In this document: positions 1-11,150 of the stretch, one piece after another
How positions within the stretch are numbered: position 1 is the first letter of the stretch
How the letters are laid out: every line of letters begins with the position of its first letter
Assembly: GCA_003427395.1 (NCBI GenBank)
Contig: BFEA01000056.1
Coordinates: 2,958,103 to 2,989,903, forward strand
Origin: Chara braunii
Lineage: Eukaryota; Streptophyta; Charophyceae; Charales; Characeae
Reading direction: 5' to 3'
DNA length: 31,801 bases
Program-made: the position numbers and the translations under genes
The notes under the pieces: model-generated
What the model was told of the DNA's origin: nothing
The model's input: the letters and a program-made list of their open reading frames with translations, nothing else
Databases searched by the model: none

Positions 1-2
1 CC

Positions 3-620
3 TTCCGCGCCCTCAAGAAGGCGGTGACTTGCGCGCCGGTTCTTCGCCTTCCCGATTTTGATCGTCCCTTTATCGTCACCACCGATGCGTCAGATTTTGC
101 AGTAGGAGCTGTCCTTTCTCAGGTGTTTCCCTCTCCTCCAGATTCACCTTACCCCCATGTTCCTTCTATTCACCTTACCCCAACAATCGAGGAGGATGGG
201 ACGGTCGAGGCTCGTGCTGGGGATTGCCCGATCGCTTTCTACTCCCGTCAGCTACTACCTGCCGAGATAAACTACACTATCGATGAACGTGAGGTTCTCG
301 CAGCAGTTTATGCTACCCAGCATTGGCGTCATTATCTGCACAGGGCGCCCTTCACGGTGCGCACGGACAACTCAGTTGTCCAGGCTTTCCTCACAAAGCC
401 TAAGCTTTCCCCTCGACAGGCACGCTGGTGGCGTGACTTATCCGAGTTCAGTTTCACCACTCAGTCCATCAAGGGTGAAACGAACTGCGTCGCCGATGCC
501 TTGTCTCGCCGTCCTGATCACAATAAGGAACCCATCCATCTTACTGTCGTCTCCATCACCAGTGTTGATCAGTCGGTGATCGACGTGTATCGCACTCAGT
601 ACCGCCACTGCCCCGATTAT
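3..620 (+). other. RNase H domain of the Ty3/gypsy element
   Basis: This domain degrades the RNA strand of RNA/DNA hybrids during reverse transcription. The start of the window encodes the connection end of reverse transcriptase (FRALKKAVTCAPVL), then the RNase H signature TTDASDFAVGAVLSQ. Candidate catalytic acidic residues are Asp at 84, Glu at 291 (in REVLAA), Asp at 366 (in RTDNS) and Asp at 495 (in VADALSRR), in the order expected of the family. This segment has no stop, so the domain itself is still open. Confidence 0.9.
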
Positions 621-769
621 CGCGCCATCCACGCGACACTGCGGAGTGGCAAGACCGTTCCTTCCAACTCCCTCGGGGAGAACGGCCTCGTGTACTGGCA
701 TGGCAGATCTGGTCAGCTAGAACCACGTATCTGCGTTCCCTCCACCGGACAGCTCCGCGTCCAGGCTGT

Positions 770-1760
770 AGCAGAGTTCCATGACCAGGCAGCTGCCGGT
801 CATATGGGTTTCCACAAGACGTTGGCTCGTGTTTGCCGCCTATACGTCTGACCGAAGTCCAAGGACTTTGTCAAAGCCTACATCCAGGAGTGCCCTACCT
901 GCCAGGAGGTGAACAGTGCGAACCACCTTCCGTATGGGTTACTTCAACCCCACCTTCCGTATGGGTTACTTCAACCCCTACCCATACCTGAAGGTCGTTA
1001 GCAGTCTATCTCGATGGATTTCATTGGTCCTCTCCGCCCACCCACTCAGCGCGGTCATGATGCTATCTTGGTCGTTGTCGATCGCTTCACGAAGCGTGCA
1101 CGTTTTGTTTCGTGCGGCTATCGCATTAGCGCTCGAAGGCGCCGACATCGTCTTCGACCGAGTCGTGAGAGATCACGGCTTACCTCAGAGCATCATCTCC
1201 GACCGTGACCCGNGCTTTACCAGCACATTCTGGCGACGCCTACACGAGGTGTACGGATCCCAGCTCCGCTTCTCATCGTCTTACCACCCTCAGACGGATG
1301 GTCAGACTGAGGTCACCAACAAAACTCTCGGTAATATCCTCCGAAAGTTTGTTAGGGATGACCAGCAGTGGGACTTACACTTAGCCCACGCGGAGATTGC
1401 GTACAACCACGCTGTTTCGCCAGCCACGGGGATGTCGCCATTCTATTGCGACCTCGGCTACCACCCTTGCGTACCTGCGGATTTCCTACGACCATCGTGG
1501 TTGCGCCCAGACACTCGTTGCCCTGCGCTTGACGACTGGATCGCCCACATGGCGACGATTATGAAGCGCGCACACGAGAGTTTAGCCGACTCCCAGACTC
1601 GCATGGCCGCACGAGCGAACCGATCATGAATGGATCATCCATTCAAAGTCGGTGACGATGTGCTCGTCGACGCACGCCACTTACAGCTCGAAGCAGATAT
1701 GCTTCGCAAGTTCAGGCATCGTTTCTTCGGTCCATGCCGCATCCTTTAGGCCGTCGGCTC
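770..1760 (+). other. Integrase region (HHCC zinc-binding, DDE core, GPY/F), interrupted
   Basis: Integrase inserts the cDNA into the host chromosome. The zinc-binding part is visible as His residues in FHDQAAAGHMGFHKT followed by ECPTCQ, with a TGA stop between them at 849. The catalytic core starts at MDFIGPL (1014, first Asp), continues with SDRDP at about 1198 (second Asp) and has the Glu in DGQTEVTN at about 1300. A frameshift separates the first Asp from the other two. FRHRFFGPCRIL near 1710-1745 matches the GPY/F module that follows the core in chromoviruses, and a TAG follows it directly. Confidence 0.88.
925..978 (+). repeat. In-frame 27-bp tandem duplication in integrase
   Basis: The 27-base unit at 925-951 is repeated exactly at 952-978. 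Nine codons (reading HLPYGLLQP in the integrase frame) are therefore present twice in the linker between the zinc-binding domain and the catalytic core. The copies are identical, so the event is recent compared with the stops nearby. Confidence 0.95.
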
Positions 1761-1920
1761 TGATACCGCCGCTAGTGCGGTCAGCTTCCGTGTGAAGCTA
1801 CCTGATTACCTTCGACAGGCTCGCGTACACGATGTTTACCACATCTCCTTGCTGTGTCCTTATCGCAGACCGTCCGAGCGCTTCGCCGGACGCCCTTATG
1901 AGCGCCCTCCACCTATCATA

Positions 1921-2104
1921 GTGGACGGTCACGAGGAGTTCGTTGTTTCCAACATCGTATCACGCCGAGTTACCGACGATCCACGCATCGAGTACCTTGT
2001 GCGTTGGAAGGGCTACCCTGATGAGGAGGCTACTTGGAAGCCCCTCGAGCACTTGCAGCACGCCAGGATGTTGGTGCGTGCATATGATCGTGCTCGTCGT
2101 GCTG
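1921..2104 (+). other. Chromodomain at the integrase C-terminus
   Basis: The reading EEFVVSNIVSRR, then EYLVRWKGYPDEEATWKPLEHL, has the aromatic residues and the RWKGY..EATWEP-like core of a chromodomain. In chromoviruses this domain tethers integrase to modified histones and biases insertion to heterochromatin. After it comes a Pro/Ala/Glu-rich tail ending at the stop at 2266-2268. This domain defines the element as a chromovirus. Confidence 0.93.
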
Positions 2105-3292
2105 GGACATCTGCTTCTACTCAGCCGACTGACCCTCTTCCTCTTCCTCCGGCTGAGGAGATCGCTGAGGATGAGCCCGCTCCCTCTGAGGCCGTTGCTC
2201 AGCCGCAGATGGTCGCCTCCGAGCGTCCACAGCGCACTCATCGTCGCCCTTCACGTTACGATGACTGACACTCTTATCCTCCGTCTTTCCCCACTGACTC
2301 ACACTATCAGGTACTCCATCATCAACTCTTCTTCAGGATGTCAGCGTTTTGCGGCTCTGCTCCGACATCGACTCGACTGCTACTTCATCGACGTCATCGA
2401 CCGATTCGACGACTTCAGCTACCTTATCGGCTTCAGCTACTTTGGACGTGACTACTTCACGCCACCACCCTACCCTGTACATTCTCTTGCATCTGTCGCA
2501 TGATGGTTCTCACTTAGCTGGGTCTCTTTGAGTTGGGCTCTCCCTTGGTATCGCATAGGCATTGGGACCGTAGTGTTATCTTGGCTTCCCTGCTCCCAGA
2601 TCTAGCTCCTTCCTCCCCCAGTTGGTGAGTTGTGTGCATGTTTCCCTCACCCACTGCCCTCATCACCCTAGTGTCGGCCCTTGCATGCCTTCAGTTAGGC
2701 ATATCTCCACCCTATTCCAGGCTCCCCCTTTTCATGGTCGACCCTACATGGTGTCACCCTTGTCAAGCATTACCCGCCTTGATGGTCTATCTGTTAGGGT
2801 CATTGGTTTTGTTTCGCTACCACTCTCCCACCTTGAGCCTGATGACCTATCCCACCTTCATGTGTGACTGCCCTTAGGAGTTTCGATTCTTAGGCTGCAT
2901 TCACCCCCTCTGAGACCATCCCACTTTTAGTGGTTCAGCGAGATGACATTATCTTGTGACATATTGCTCTTCTCCTTTCAGCACTGAGGCCACTGCCTCC
3001 AGGACTTTAGGAGTGTATCATACTACATTTCATTTTCTGATGTTAGTTAGGATATGTATACCAGACATTTGCTTTTCTTTTGACATTATATAGCCTAGGA
3101 TGCATCGCATGGACTCTGCATGGAGCTTGCTCCGCATCCTAGATTTCTCAGTTTTCTTTATTGCAGAGTTCCGCTGCTTTTGCGGATAGCGTGTTTATGG
3201 CTCTTGCGATCCATTACAGGTCTGAGGATCGTGCAGCGGGCCTTCATCTGCCCTGGCCTACAGCCAGGGCCTATTTGGCTATTTGCCAGTCC

Positions 3293-3330
3293 GGCCTGTG
3301 GGACCAGGCCGTGGCCTGACCCCACAGGCC
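3293..3330. repeat. 38-base near-perfect palindrome
   Basis: The outer arms GGCCTGTGGG (3293-3302) and CCCACAGGCC (3321-3330) are exact reverse complements. They enclose AC on both sides and an inner pair CAGGCC/GGCCTG around a central GT. The structure is symmetric about 3311/3312 and could extrude as a cruciform or form an RNA hairpin. Confidence 0.9.
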
Positions 3331-3334
3331 GTGC

Positions 3335-3410
3335 GGTTATTCAGTCCAGTCCAGTCCTGTCCGGTACCATTGTCGGCACCAGGCCAGTCCAATCCAGTCC
3401 AGTCAGTCCG
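3335..3410. repeat. Short cagtcc direct repeats
   Basis: Several copies of the pentamer/hexamer cagtc(c) are clustered here, in two groups around a GGTACC-containing spacer. This is a simple local repeat beside the palindrome. Confidence 0.7.
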
Positions 3411-3600
3411 CTGGGGGTATACCCCTGCTGCAATCTGTTTTGTGGCATTCTTCATTTGCACAGATTGGAGTACGTGCGTGTTGAGTCTGCGTTGGAGCTG
3501 CGCTGTCCCTTCCAGCTCCATCTCCATCTCCCCCATCCTCATCCCTTCGTTTTGATCCTGACAGACCGCCATCCCGGCGGGTCCGTCACATGGGACAAAT

Positions 3601-5213
3601 AGCTTATAGACATTTCATGATCTGGGATTGTTCTCTTCGGGGGAAGACTGACAAGTTTTTGAGGGCATATGTTTGCAACTAGTCCAAGTACATCTAATGT
3701 CGTCCCCTACCAAGGTAGTTGGAGTTTACCTCTATCGTTGTGAACCTTACGATACACAATTATTACCGTTGATTGATAAACCATGGGTTCAAAGTACCAG
3801 GCTGCATGGTCGCACTACCTTTTTTACCTGAAAACTATGCCCATGGGTTATATTCGATTTACCCTAGAAAGTGGGATTTTTGTTAGCTCACTTTATTTCA
3901 TATATCACATGTCTTCAGATATAACGACCAAGGGTTGTATTCGAATACCACCCCCCTGGGCGTTGAATTTGAATGTTCGAATGGGTAGAATTACTTGCAG
4001 AGGGGTGTGCATGAGATTTGAAAGGGGGGTGGAGGGTGTTTTAACTTCGAAGGGGTGTGTTTTATCGTAATTTTTTATTTTTTTTCTGTGTCTTGTAATC
4101 AATCGAAAAGGAATCTTGAAGTGACCCTCAGCTAAACTTCTTCGCAGTGTGATTCTGCACGACCTCCCTTAGATGTTATAAATGGAAAACTTGAAGCCCC
4201 CGTTGGGCGTTGTATTCTCATACCCTGCCTAGGCAGTATTTTTGGGTGAAACGGGTAGTAGCTTGCGTGATATATTTGGTGTAAATTGCAGAATACATCC
4301 AGATTTATTTGAAGTAGTCGAGTGAAGGGTTTACCTACGCCGCGCCTTGAGTTGCTTAAGCTATACAGCTGGGTGAAGTGTGGATGTGCCGAACATAATC
4401 TTCGATCACTGTATTTGTATCTGGCCTGACGTTCACACTTCAGTCCACGGCGCCGGCCTTGTGGATAAATTTTTCATCACCTACGTAAATTTTGGAGGGT
4501 CAAGGTTACCGAGCACAATGGCTGGTTGTACCATCCACAAAAGCAAAAACGTGTGCCGCTGGTGGTTCGGAAAAGCTTGATGCACAGTGGAAGGGAGCCA
4601 AGCGCGGGTGTAGTGGTGGATTAAACCACCAGTTCATACCAGCATGAGTTGACGAAGCTAGCTTCCAAGGCTCGCAAGTCTCCAACTGGTTTTTTTATTG
4701 TCTGCTAGCATGCACTATCGGTCGAGGCCCAAAGTGTCTAGCATTTTAAATACAGCTATAATAAACAGGTATGCTTTCATAATATTCAATTTTGAAACTA
4801 GGAAATTCCGCTAACACACCTCGATCCACACTGGAGTTGACTTGAGGTAGGCTAGCCAATGGTTGATCAGTAGTAAGCAACCATGGTTGTTAATGAGATA
4901 TTTGTCATATGACTTCATAACGTTTTCGATGTGCTAATGGGGAAAATAAAATAATATTGTTCGGGTTGTTTCTCTTTTCCCCACGAGAGTCTAACAATAC
5001 TGTTATTTTGCACACCATTTCGACCGGATATTTATAGGACAGTGAACCCTGTTTCAGTGTGCGCAGCCCTCCACGAATGTGAATGGAGCTATGGAATTGC
5101 CTATCCGACATGGAGGGCTCCCATATAGCTTCCCGGGTAGTTGACTGCGTACCATGTTTCAAATAAAATAAAGTGTTTTGAAGAATGGAAAAATAAGCCA
5201 TGACAACGAGTTC

Positions 5214-5214
<1 letters not shown>
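3601..5214. other. Non-coding stretch with near-palindromic GTATTCGAATAC motifs
   Basis: I recognise no gene here. Between about 3840 and 4240 the theme GGG-TTGTATTC-GAATACC recurs: an imperfect copy near 3845, the exact palindrome GTATTCGAATAC at 3937-3948, a partial copy near 3974 and another near 4206. A short open frame at 3783-4070 crosses these repeats and shows no known motif. From 4250 to 5214 I see only unstructured sequence and a 6-bp TGGTGG/CCACCA hairpin near 4615. Confidence 0.5.

Positions 5215-5275
<61 letters not shown>
5215..5275 (-). repeat. Poly(T) run of 61 bases
   Basis: This is an uninterrupted T tract. It may be the poly(A) tail of a retroposed element inserted on the minus strand, whose body would lie to the right, but I cannot identify a body or target duplications. 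Confidence 0.95.
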
Positions 5276-5279
<4 letters not shown>

Positions 5280-6357
5280 GACTTTGGCTATTGTAATTGT
5301 GATGGGCTACACATTCACAACAAGCTCTCAACAAATTCACGCTCTGTTTAATTTCGGTTACAATAAAAGCACAACATCCTCGAGGTATCACTATCGACAT
5401 GCCTGGTACCAAAAAATTCATAGTTATTTTGCTTATTTTATTTGGTCAGATCGTTTACTTATCAACAATTATATGGGTGTCACATTCAGTCACGTTGATT
5501 GGGTGTTGATGTGCTCATAAGCCACAATCGACACACTTAAAAACCATTTATAGGAACAAGTGTAATAAACTAATTTAAATGTTTAAATGAATATATAATT
5601 TGTGTATTTTGACAGCGTAGTTATGAAAAAAAAATCACTATGACAAACTTTTTCAAAAAAATGTGCATGTCTGTAACAGGTGAAACCTTTATTTTCCTTT
5701 CTTTTCTTTTTTATTTTTTTTTTAATCAAGCAGATTTCTTGTGTAACCTAAATGTCAATTGACTATTATCGGGATCGAATTAGAGTGTGCATGAGCAAAG
5801 TCCAACCTACCACATAGTTATGTGTGGCAGTATAACAACAAACATCTGTCATGCAACATGTAAACATGGAGATAAAAGAAAATGAGCTAAGTTATTCAAA
5901 CAGCATAAAAATTCAATTTGTAATGATTTTAGGGTTTGGGGTACTATTTATAAATCTTGTCACTAAGGCTTATGCGTTCCTTCGACTTGATTGCGACAAT
6001 CTAATCAATAAACCAAAGATAGATCTCCTTGCTAAGTCCCACGTCCTTCCTCCCTCAACATTTTATCATAACCCTAATGGAGTTTTTTTTCCCCTCCATG
6101 ACATGTTATTCTAAGATAGTTTTTTCGTTCACATTCCTTGTCCACCTTTAGGAGCTTCACCAATCTCTCTCTTTGGGTGTAACAGTAGCATAACTTCCTG
6201 GTGAACGAGCGGAGTGCACGTTGCACAAGATAATATATTTTTGCCCTTCTTCTAATACCCTTTGGTTGGGTACTACCTGGTTTTGTCTGCCCTCAAAGTC
6301 CTTCGGTTGCAATGGAGTTACTTGGTATTTCTACTTTTGGTAGGGAAATCATCGTAG
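5276..6357. other. AT-rich non-coding stretch
   Basis: There are short open frames only, none with a recognisable motif. The codon content resembles the surrounding non-coding DNA. Confidence 0.5.
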
Positions 6358-6367
6358 ACTTATATTT

Positions 6368-6489
6368 TGTGTAGCATCGTGTTCATGTTTGTATGCGAAC
6401 ATGTTCGCTTGAACGTGAACGAGCGCCCAAAACCCTTCGGATGTTTGCACGAACGTGGAGGGGCACGAACACGTTTGCCGTGCTACTCA
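6368..6489. mobile_element. 122-bp TIR element (MITE) with flanking 10-bp direct repeat
   Basis: The left end TGTGTAGCATCG and the reverse complement of the right end, TGAGTAGCACGG, match at 9 of 12 positions and form terminal inverted repeats. ACTTATATTT occurs directly before (6358-6367) and directly after (6490-6499) the element, as a target site duplication would. The interior is rich in GTTCG/CGAAC. There is no coding capacity, so it would be a non-autonomous DNA transposon. The TIRs and duplication would suit an hAT-like (8 bp) or Mutator-like (9-10 bp) family; the length slightly favours the latter. Confidence 0.75.
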
Positions 6490-7744
6490 ACTTATATTTA
6501 CCCGCACGTCTTGAAACTGAACTTGCATTGACCTATCTCCACACCTTTGACCATCATTACTGATCGGACATCTAGCGATACTTTTAAATCCAACACATAT
6601 GTTGGAACCCGTCTGTCGCACGTCTAAGAAATTCTACAGGACATCTAGCGAACCTCTTATAAACTATATCTCGCAATATGTCCGTATTATTAACTTTTTG
6701 CCATGCCTTCGCTGCTACCTCTATGACTACTCTTTTTTTCTTTACGACATAATTGCACAACATGACTACCAAAATTAGCACAATGACTCAGGTTTGGGCT
6801 CAAGCAAGTTTATGACATACCTATACTAACTTTTCATCACATACGTACTCAAACAGTGAGAAAAACTGACTCGAGGTCTAATTCCCAGCAGAAAACTTTT
6901 ATCAGAGAATTGCATATTTATTGAACGGAAATTGCATTTTCACATATCAAAATGCAACATCCCCCAGTGTTATTTTCAAGTTATATTGGAAGATGTATAA
7001 TAAAATAAAAAGTTTAACGATCTAATCAACCATTATGAATCTATACAAAACAATAAACTTATGTTAAATATCAAGATTAAGGAGTTTTTATTTTTTCTTC
7101 ATTATAGCAGCCCTTACAAAATGACCTCCTTCTTCATAACGTAGTCATCGACATTTATAAATGTAGTGATGACGAGTTTTTTATATGGTTCTCAAATGTT
7201 CCTCGGCGTGTTGTTTTTTGTTTCATGGTACATGTGGGAATATTGACCCTTAATAATAAGATTTTTTTTTACAAGTCCCTTTGTTAAAAATATCACGTTT
7301 TAAAAATTGTATAGTTATGCAATTTCTTGCTCATTCACATCAATAGCCTCGAAAGTGGCCCCCTCTATCAATTTAAACCTTATGGGTAGGCAACCCTTGC
7401 TCTCGATGGGCGTCGCATGATAAGTTTCTTATGGCTTGGTTGTTGTAATTCATGTGACTCTCTTGTAGGTTTTATTGGTAGGTCGAAGTAAGCTGCACTT
7501 GAAAACCTTCGATTATTCATTGTCATGCTCATGAGTAACCGAATCTTCATACTTTTTTTGTGGCAAGCTGACAAATAAAATATAAAACAGTTGCATTATA
7601 GTTGGTGTTTAAACAACCAATACTTATGACCGCAAATTTACGTTGCTTTTTATTTTTCGATAGACACAAATAGTGTTTAAACTACCGATATTTTGTAAAT
7701 AATCTTATAGTGTTAAATAAAAGAGGAAATAAATCAATACACAC

Positions 7745-7783
<39 letters not shown>

Positions 7784-8206
7784 TTTATGAACATTAATAA
7801 CCTTTTCATTTTAGTATGTTAGACCACTGACGTCAAGACGCATAAACTATGCATAAAAAAAAACAAGACATATATTCTCTCTTTGGGTTTGCATTGTTTT
7901 GTATATTCAAAAATATAAGATGTGTGCGCTCAACTATAAACTTGTTTATGCCATAAGTTTCATAATTGTCGTATCTTCAGTATTATTTTAACTATGATTC
8001 ATTTGTTGACATTGACTCTATTGCAATTGTGGTAAAATACATTGTGAAGTAGTCAATCGTTTATTTATTTACGTCGGTCTAACCATAACAATCATAGTAT
8101 AACTTTATACGTTGTTTAACATTATAGTTATTATTGGTTTATTAAAATTAACAGACTCATAATTAAAGGGTTATGACTTAACTCATAAAATTTAACTCTG
8201 ACAAAG
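6490..8206. other. AT-rich non-coding stretch
   Basis: No gene or transposon signature is visible. It contains a (TA)n microsatellite at about 7747-7781 and many short A or T runs. Confidence 0.5.
7747..7781. repeat. (TA)n microsatellite
   Basis: About 17 uninterrupted TA units are followed by a T run. Confidence 0.95.
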
Positions 8207-8417
8207 TTGTAATCTGTGTCGCACGGCGAACGAGTTCGCTCACCTCCACCTTCGCACGAATGACTCACAAATGTGTTCGGCCAACATATTTTTTTCGTAC
8301 AAATATATAATTATGTAACCCGGATAACCGGCGTTCGGGAGGGGAAGAGCGCTGGAACCCGGCTGACCGAGCGCACCTGACCCCGTCGGGATGCGTTCAG
8401 TCATTCAAGCCGAACAC

Positions 8418-8442
8418 AAAAAAAAAAAAAAAAAAAAAAAAA
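8418..8442 (+). repeat. Poly(A) run of 25 bases
   Basis: It follows a short GC-rich segment (8320-8417) and precedes sequence related to the interior of the 12466 element. It may be a retroposon tail. Confidence 0.9.
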
Positions 8443-8530
8443 TGTTATGAAGGAAAATAAAACAAACAACATTTGCCTGAGCATTACATCAAAACTCCTT
8501 AACAAATTTAACCTAAAAATAAAACACGAA
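8440..8530 (+). repeat. Diverged fragment of the 12466/15086 repeat family
   Basis: The order gttatg..g.aaaataaa.c.aacaac.tttgcct.ag...catca is shared with the interiors of the copies at 12466-12741 and 15086-15356, in the same orientation. The terminal inverted repeats of those copies are not present here. Confidence 0.55.
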
Positions 8531-8580
8531 AAATAAAACTAATAATTAAAAAAAAAAAAAAATACAAAAAAAATGAAATT

Positions 8581-8890
8581 AGTGCGTAAGGGAGCATGTT
8601 TTCGACACTGTTATTTTTAGCGATTTTTCATGTTTTTTTGACATAGCCAAATTCCTTGAAAATTTACAAATGTGTACTTCCTTTAATACAAAACAAACTA
8701 AAAAAGGTTCAAACAACAATAAAATAATTTAAGCCCCGCAGTAAAGTAAAAACAAAACGTAAAAAGTTAAAAAAAAAAAAATAGTGAGTGGGTGAGCATG
8801 TTCGACACCACCATCTTTGGCGATTTTTAATTTCCGATTGGCCTAGTAAAATGACTTTTAAATTTATAGGCATGTACCTCATGTCATAGA
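8581..8890 (+). repeat. Two diverged tandem copies, period about 202 bp
   Basis: The block at 8581-8690 (starting agtgcgtaaggg, then agcatgtt..cgacac and agcgattttt) recurs at 8783-8890 with many substitutions. No coding reading is conserved between them. Confidence 0.6.
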
Positions 8891-9294
8891 AAACTCACAA
8901 AAACAAATTTATAAAATATACATATGTATATATATATTTTTAGGCCCCGAAATAATTTTTGGCGGGGACTGAATGCCTTCGAATTCGGACCTCGAACTGG
9001 ACCCCGAACGCTCGTACGTACGAAGGTCGGCCAAGGGACCTCCGTACATACAGAGTGGTGACCTCTTATGTAACTCGACTATAGTTCATAATTTGAACAT
9101 GACTCTAAGAAAAAAATATTTTTATTGTTGTTTTACATTTCATATATTATTTTTAAAATTTTAAAAGATTTTTATTATTTATAAAAATATTTTTTTATGT
9201 TTGTGTTCAGAGGGTTTTTTATGTTCGCTTATGTTCGGGCAAACATATTCGTATTCACCTCTGAACACGAACACTATGCTACGCCGATTGTAAT

Positions 9295-10810
9295 GATATA
9301 ACTTTATCTATATCTATATATATTAGTTATATAAAAAATATAACCTTAGAGTTCTGGCTCTTTTTTTGCTGTAAGGAGCACCTGTCTGGTTTTTATTCCA
9401 CTAGTAAGTAAGAAATAATGATTATTCATACACGCTTCTCCTCATTGTGGTTAAGAAACTCGAGTGAAAAACATTAATTACTTCCTCCGAGGAAGGATGT
9501 ACCACCCTTCACCCCTACCTAAGTTAGCCTTACCGAACAACTTCACCACATATCTTTGTTATTGGACTATTTTCACTGATAATAGGATGATAAGGGTCTA
9601 CTTTAGCAGTGTTAAATGAAAATTGCTTAAACCCTAAACCCTAATTCATATCATGACTATTTTATTGTTTATAGACTTATCACCCATATGAGAGTCTTAT
9701 TTTTGTAATTCTCCATAACATGTTGCTTATTTGTTTTATCCTTCGTAAGGATTAATTTCTTAAGACTAATATGATAATTAGTCTAGTTGTATGCTTTCTA
9801 CTATCATTATTTTGAAGAACCACATTGTCGTAACTATGGAGGTGTGACTTTATTTATAAATTGTAATGAAATTAATTTCAATATTTATAATCCTTATAAG
9901 TGTAGAAGCGGGTCTCGCGTTATGCACCTCCCTGGACCAAAAAAACTCGTGCACTTGATAGTTTCCGGGATACAATCCTAGCGGTAGGCAGTCCGACTCA
10001 CTATAAATAATTTTTGTTTTATTTTTTTTTCAATTTCAAGGGGTGGACGACGACTCCAATCTTCCTAAGTGTCGTTTGGTAAAATTCTTTCAATTTATGT
10101 TTTCATTTTGAGTTTGTTTCTAACAATCCACTGGTCTCTGTTTCGTTTTTTTTCCGGTGTCTGTTTCGATTTCGTCGCTTGATTTCGAAGAGTGGTCGGC
10201 GACTCGAATCTTTCCGAGCGTCATTTGGCAAAAACAATTCCTTAATTTCGTCTTTGTCTCGGATTTTGTGTATTACGGTGCCATTGTTATTTTTTACATG
10301 GCGACGGTTATAGTCGGGAGTTGCATTTTGATAGAGAAAAAGAAGATTTGTGCGAGTACAAGTTCACACATGCTTCGTAAATATGGAAGATACGCGTGTT
10401 CCCCTCCTCAAAAAAATAACAAAGATAAAGAAGTAGATGTTTTCAATGGACGATGAGTTGAAATTGTGATAAAATGTGCAATTTATTGATTTATGTCAGT
10501 CAATCTTGCATAAGGGCGATGCTAATCTTCTTCATGCGGTTCCAATTTTAATAGTTAAAAAAAAGGAAAAAATGAGACATATGCCATGAGGAAGCACAAT
10601 TTCTTCATATGTGTATGACTGCATTGATGACCGACTTTGCATATATATGAGCGCATTATATTGCGAGCGAGACCAACAAAATTGTAATATGAGTATGCAC
10701 TTAGAATAAACTATCTTAGTTGGAGTATTATATACCACGTGGGCATGGGGAACGCAACCCTAAGGTAGCCAAAGCAATGGGACTAAGCGAGGTCGCGCGC
10801 ATGTGAGATA
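9295..10810. other. AT-rich non-coding stretch
   Basis: No gene is recognised. A short frame at 10157-10456 has no known motif. AAACCCTAAACCCTAA (9629-9644) is two units of the plant telomere repeat, too few to be more than an interstitial motif. Confidence 0.5.
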
Positions 10811-10814
10811 GAGA

Positions 10815-10815
10815 G

Positions 10816-10849
<34 letters not shown>
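10815..10849. repeat. (GA)n microsatellite at a gap edge
   Basis: About 17 GA units lie immediately before the N run, a likely reason for the assembly gap. Confidence 0.9.
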
Positions 10850-10853
<4 letters not shown>

Positions 10854-10857
10854 GGAG

Positions 10858-11150
10858 NNNNNNNNNNNNNNNNNNNNNNNNNNNNNNNNNNNNNNNNNNN
10901 NNNNNNNNNNNNNNNNNNNNNNNNNNNNNNNNNNNNNNNNNNNNNNNNNNNNNNNNNNNNNNNNNNNNNNNNNNNNNNNNNNNNNNNNNNNNNNNNNNNN
11001 NNNNNNNNNNNNNNNNNNNNNNNNNNNNNNNNNNNNNNNNNNNNNNNNNNNNNNNNNNNNNNNNNNNNNNNNNNNNNNNNNNNNNNNNNNNNNNNNNNNN
11101 NNNNNNNNNNNNNNNNNNNNNNNNNNNNNNNNNNNNNNNNNNNNNNNNNN
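10858..11150. other. Assembly gap (293 N)
   Basis: This is a run of N with no sequence information. Open frames spanning it are artefacts. Confidence 1.

Larger units (their letters stand above)
3..2268 (+). pseudogene. pol: Ty3/gypsy chromovirus pol, 3' portion (RNase H, integrase, chromodomain), decayed
   Basis: This is the C-terminal part of a Ty3/gypsy polyprotein whose upstream gag, protease and most of the reverse transcriptase lie outside the window. From position 3 the frame gives RNase H, then the integrase zinc-binding region, the catalytic core, a GPY/F-like stretch and a chromodomain, which is the order typical of chromoviruses. The reading is broken. In-frame stops lie at 849-851 (TGA) and 999-1001 (TAG). 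A frameshift lies at about 1129-1139, after which the frame changes and runs on to 2268. Further stops occur at about 1627-1629 (TGA) and 1747-1749 (TAG). One base at 1213 is N. The four stops sit where the family usually has Trp, Trp, a non-stop codon (probably Arg) and Gln, so each is one transition away from sense. The element cannot encode a full protein. Confidence 0.93.
2269..3600 (+). other. Non-coding 3' region of the Ty3/gypsy element, possibly with LTR
   Basis: After the pol stop the sequence is pyrimidine-rich to about 2900, then mixed. No coding similarity is visible. A TATA-like run (attatatagcc, about 3084-3094) and a hairpin-rich GC segment near 3255-3410 with repeated cagtcc units could belong to an LTR. 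No second LTR copy is in the window, so the boundaries cannot be set. A purine run near 3637-3646 is the only weak polypurine-tract candidate. Confidence 0.35.
8215..9285. mobile_element. Candidate 1.07-kb TIR element related to the 6368 MITE
   Basis: The left end (TGTGTCGCACGG...GTTCG) and the reverse complement of the right end (GGCGTAGCATAG...GTTCG) share the GTxGCA core and the GTTCG-rich subterminal sequence of the 6368-6489 element. TTGTAAT occurs at 8207-8213 and again at 9288-9294, one and two bases from the proposed ends, which may be a degraded target duplication. The interior has no transposase, but carries A-runs and two diverged tandem copies. The boundaries are less secure than for the 122-bp element. 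Confidence 0.4.

Noticed and set aside
2622-2877. Two overlapping frames of about 81 codons after the Ty3/gypsy pol
   Set aside because: They lie in pyrimidine-rich 3' sequence, overlap each other in different frames and show no domain.
3783-4070. 95-codon frame on the plus strand
   Set aside because: It crosses palindromic repeat motifs and has no recognisable domain.
9629-9644. Telomere repeat
   Set aside because: Only two AAACCCT units are present, which can occur by chance or as a promoter telo-box.
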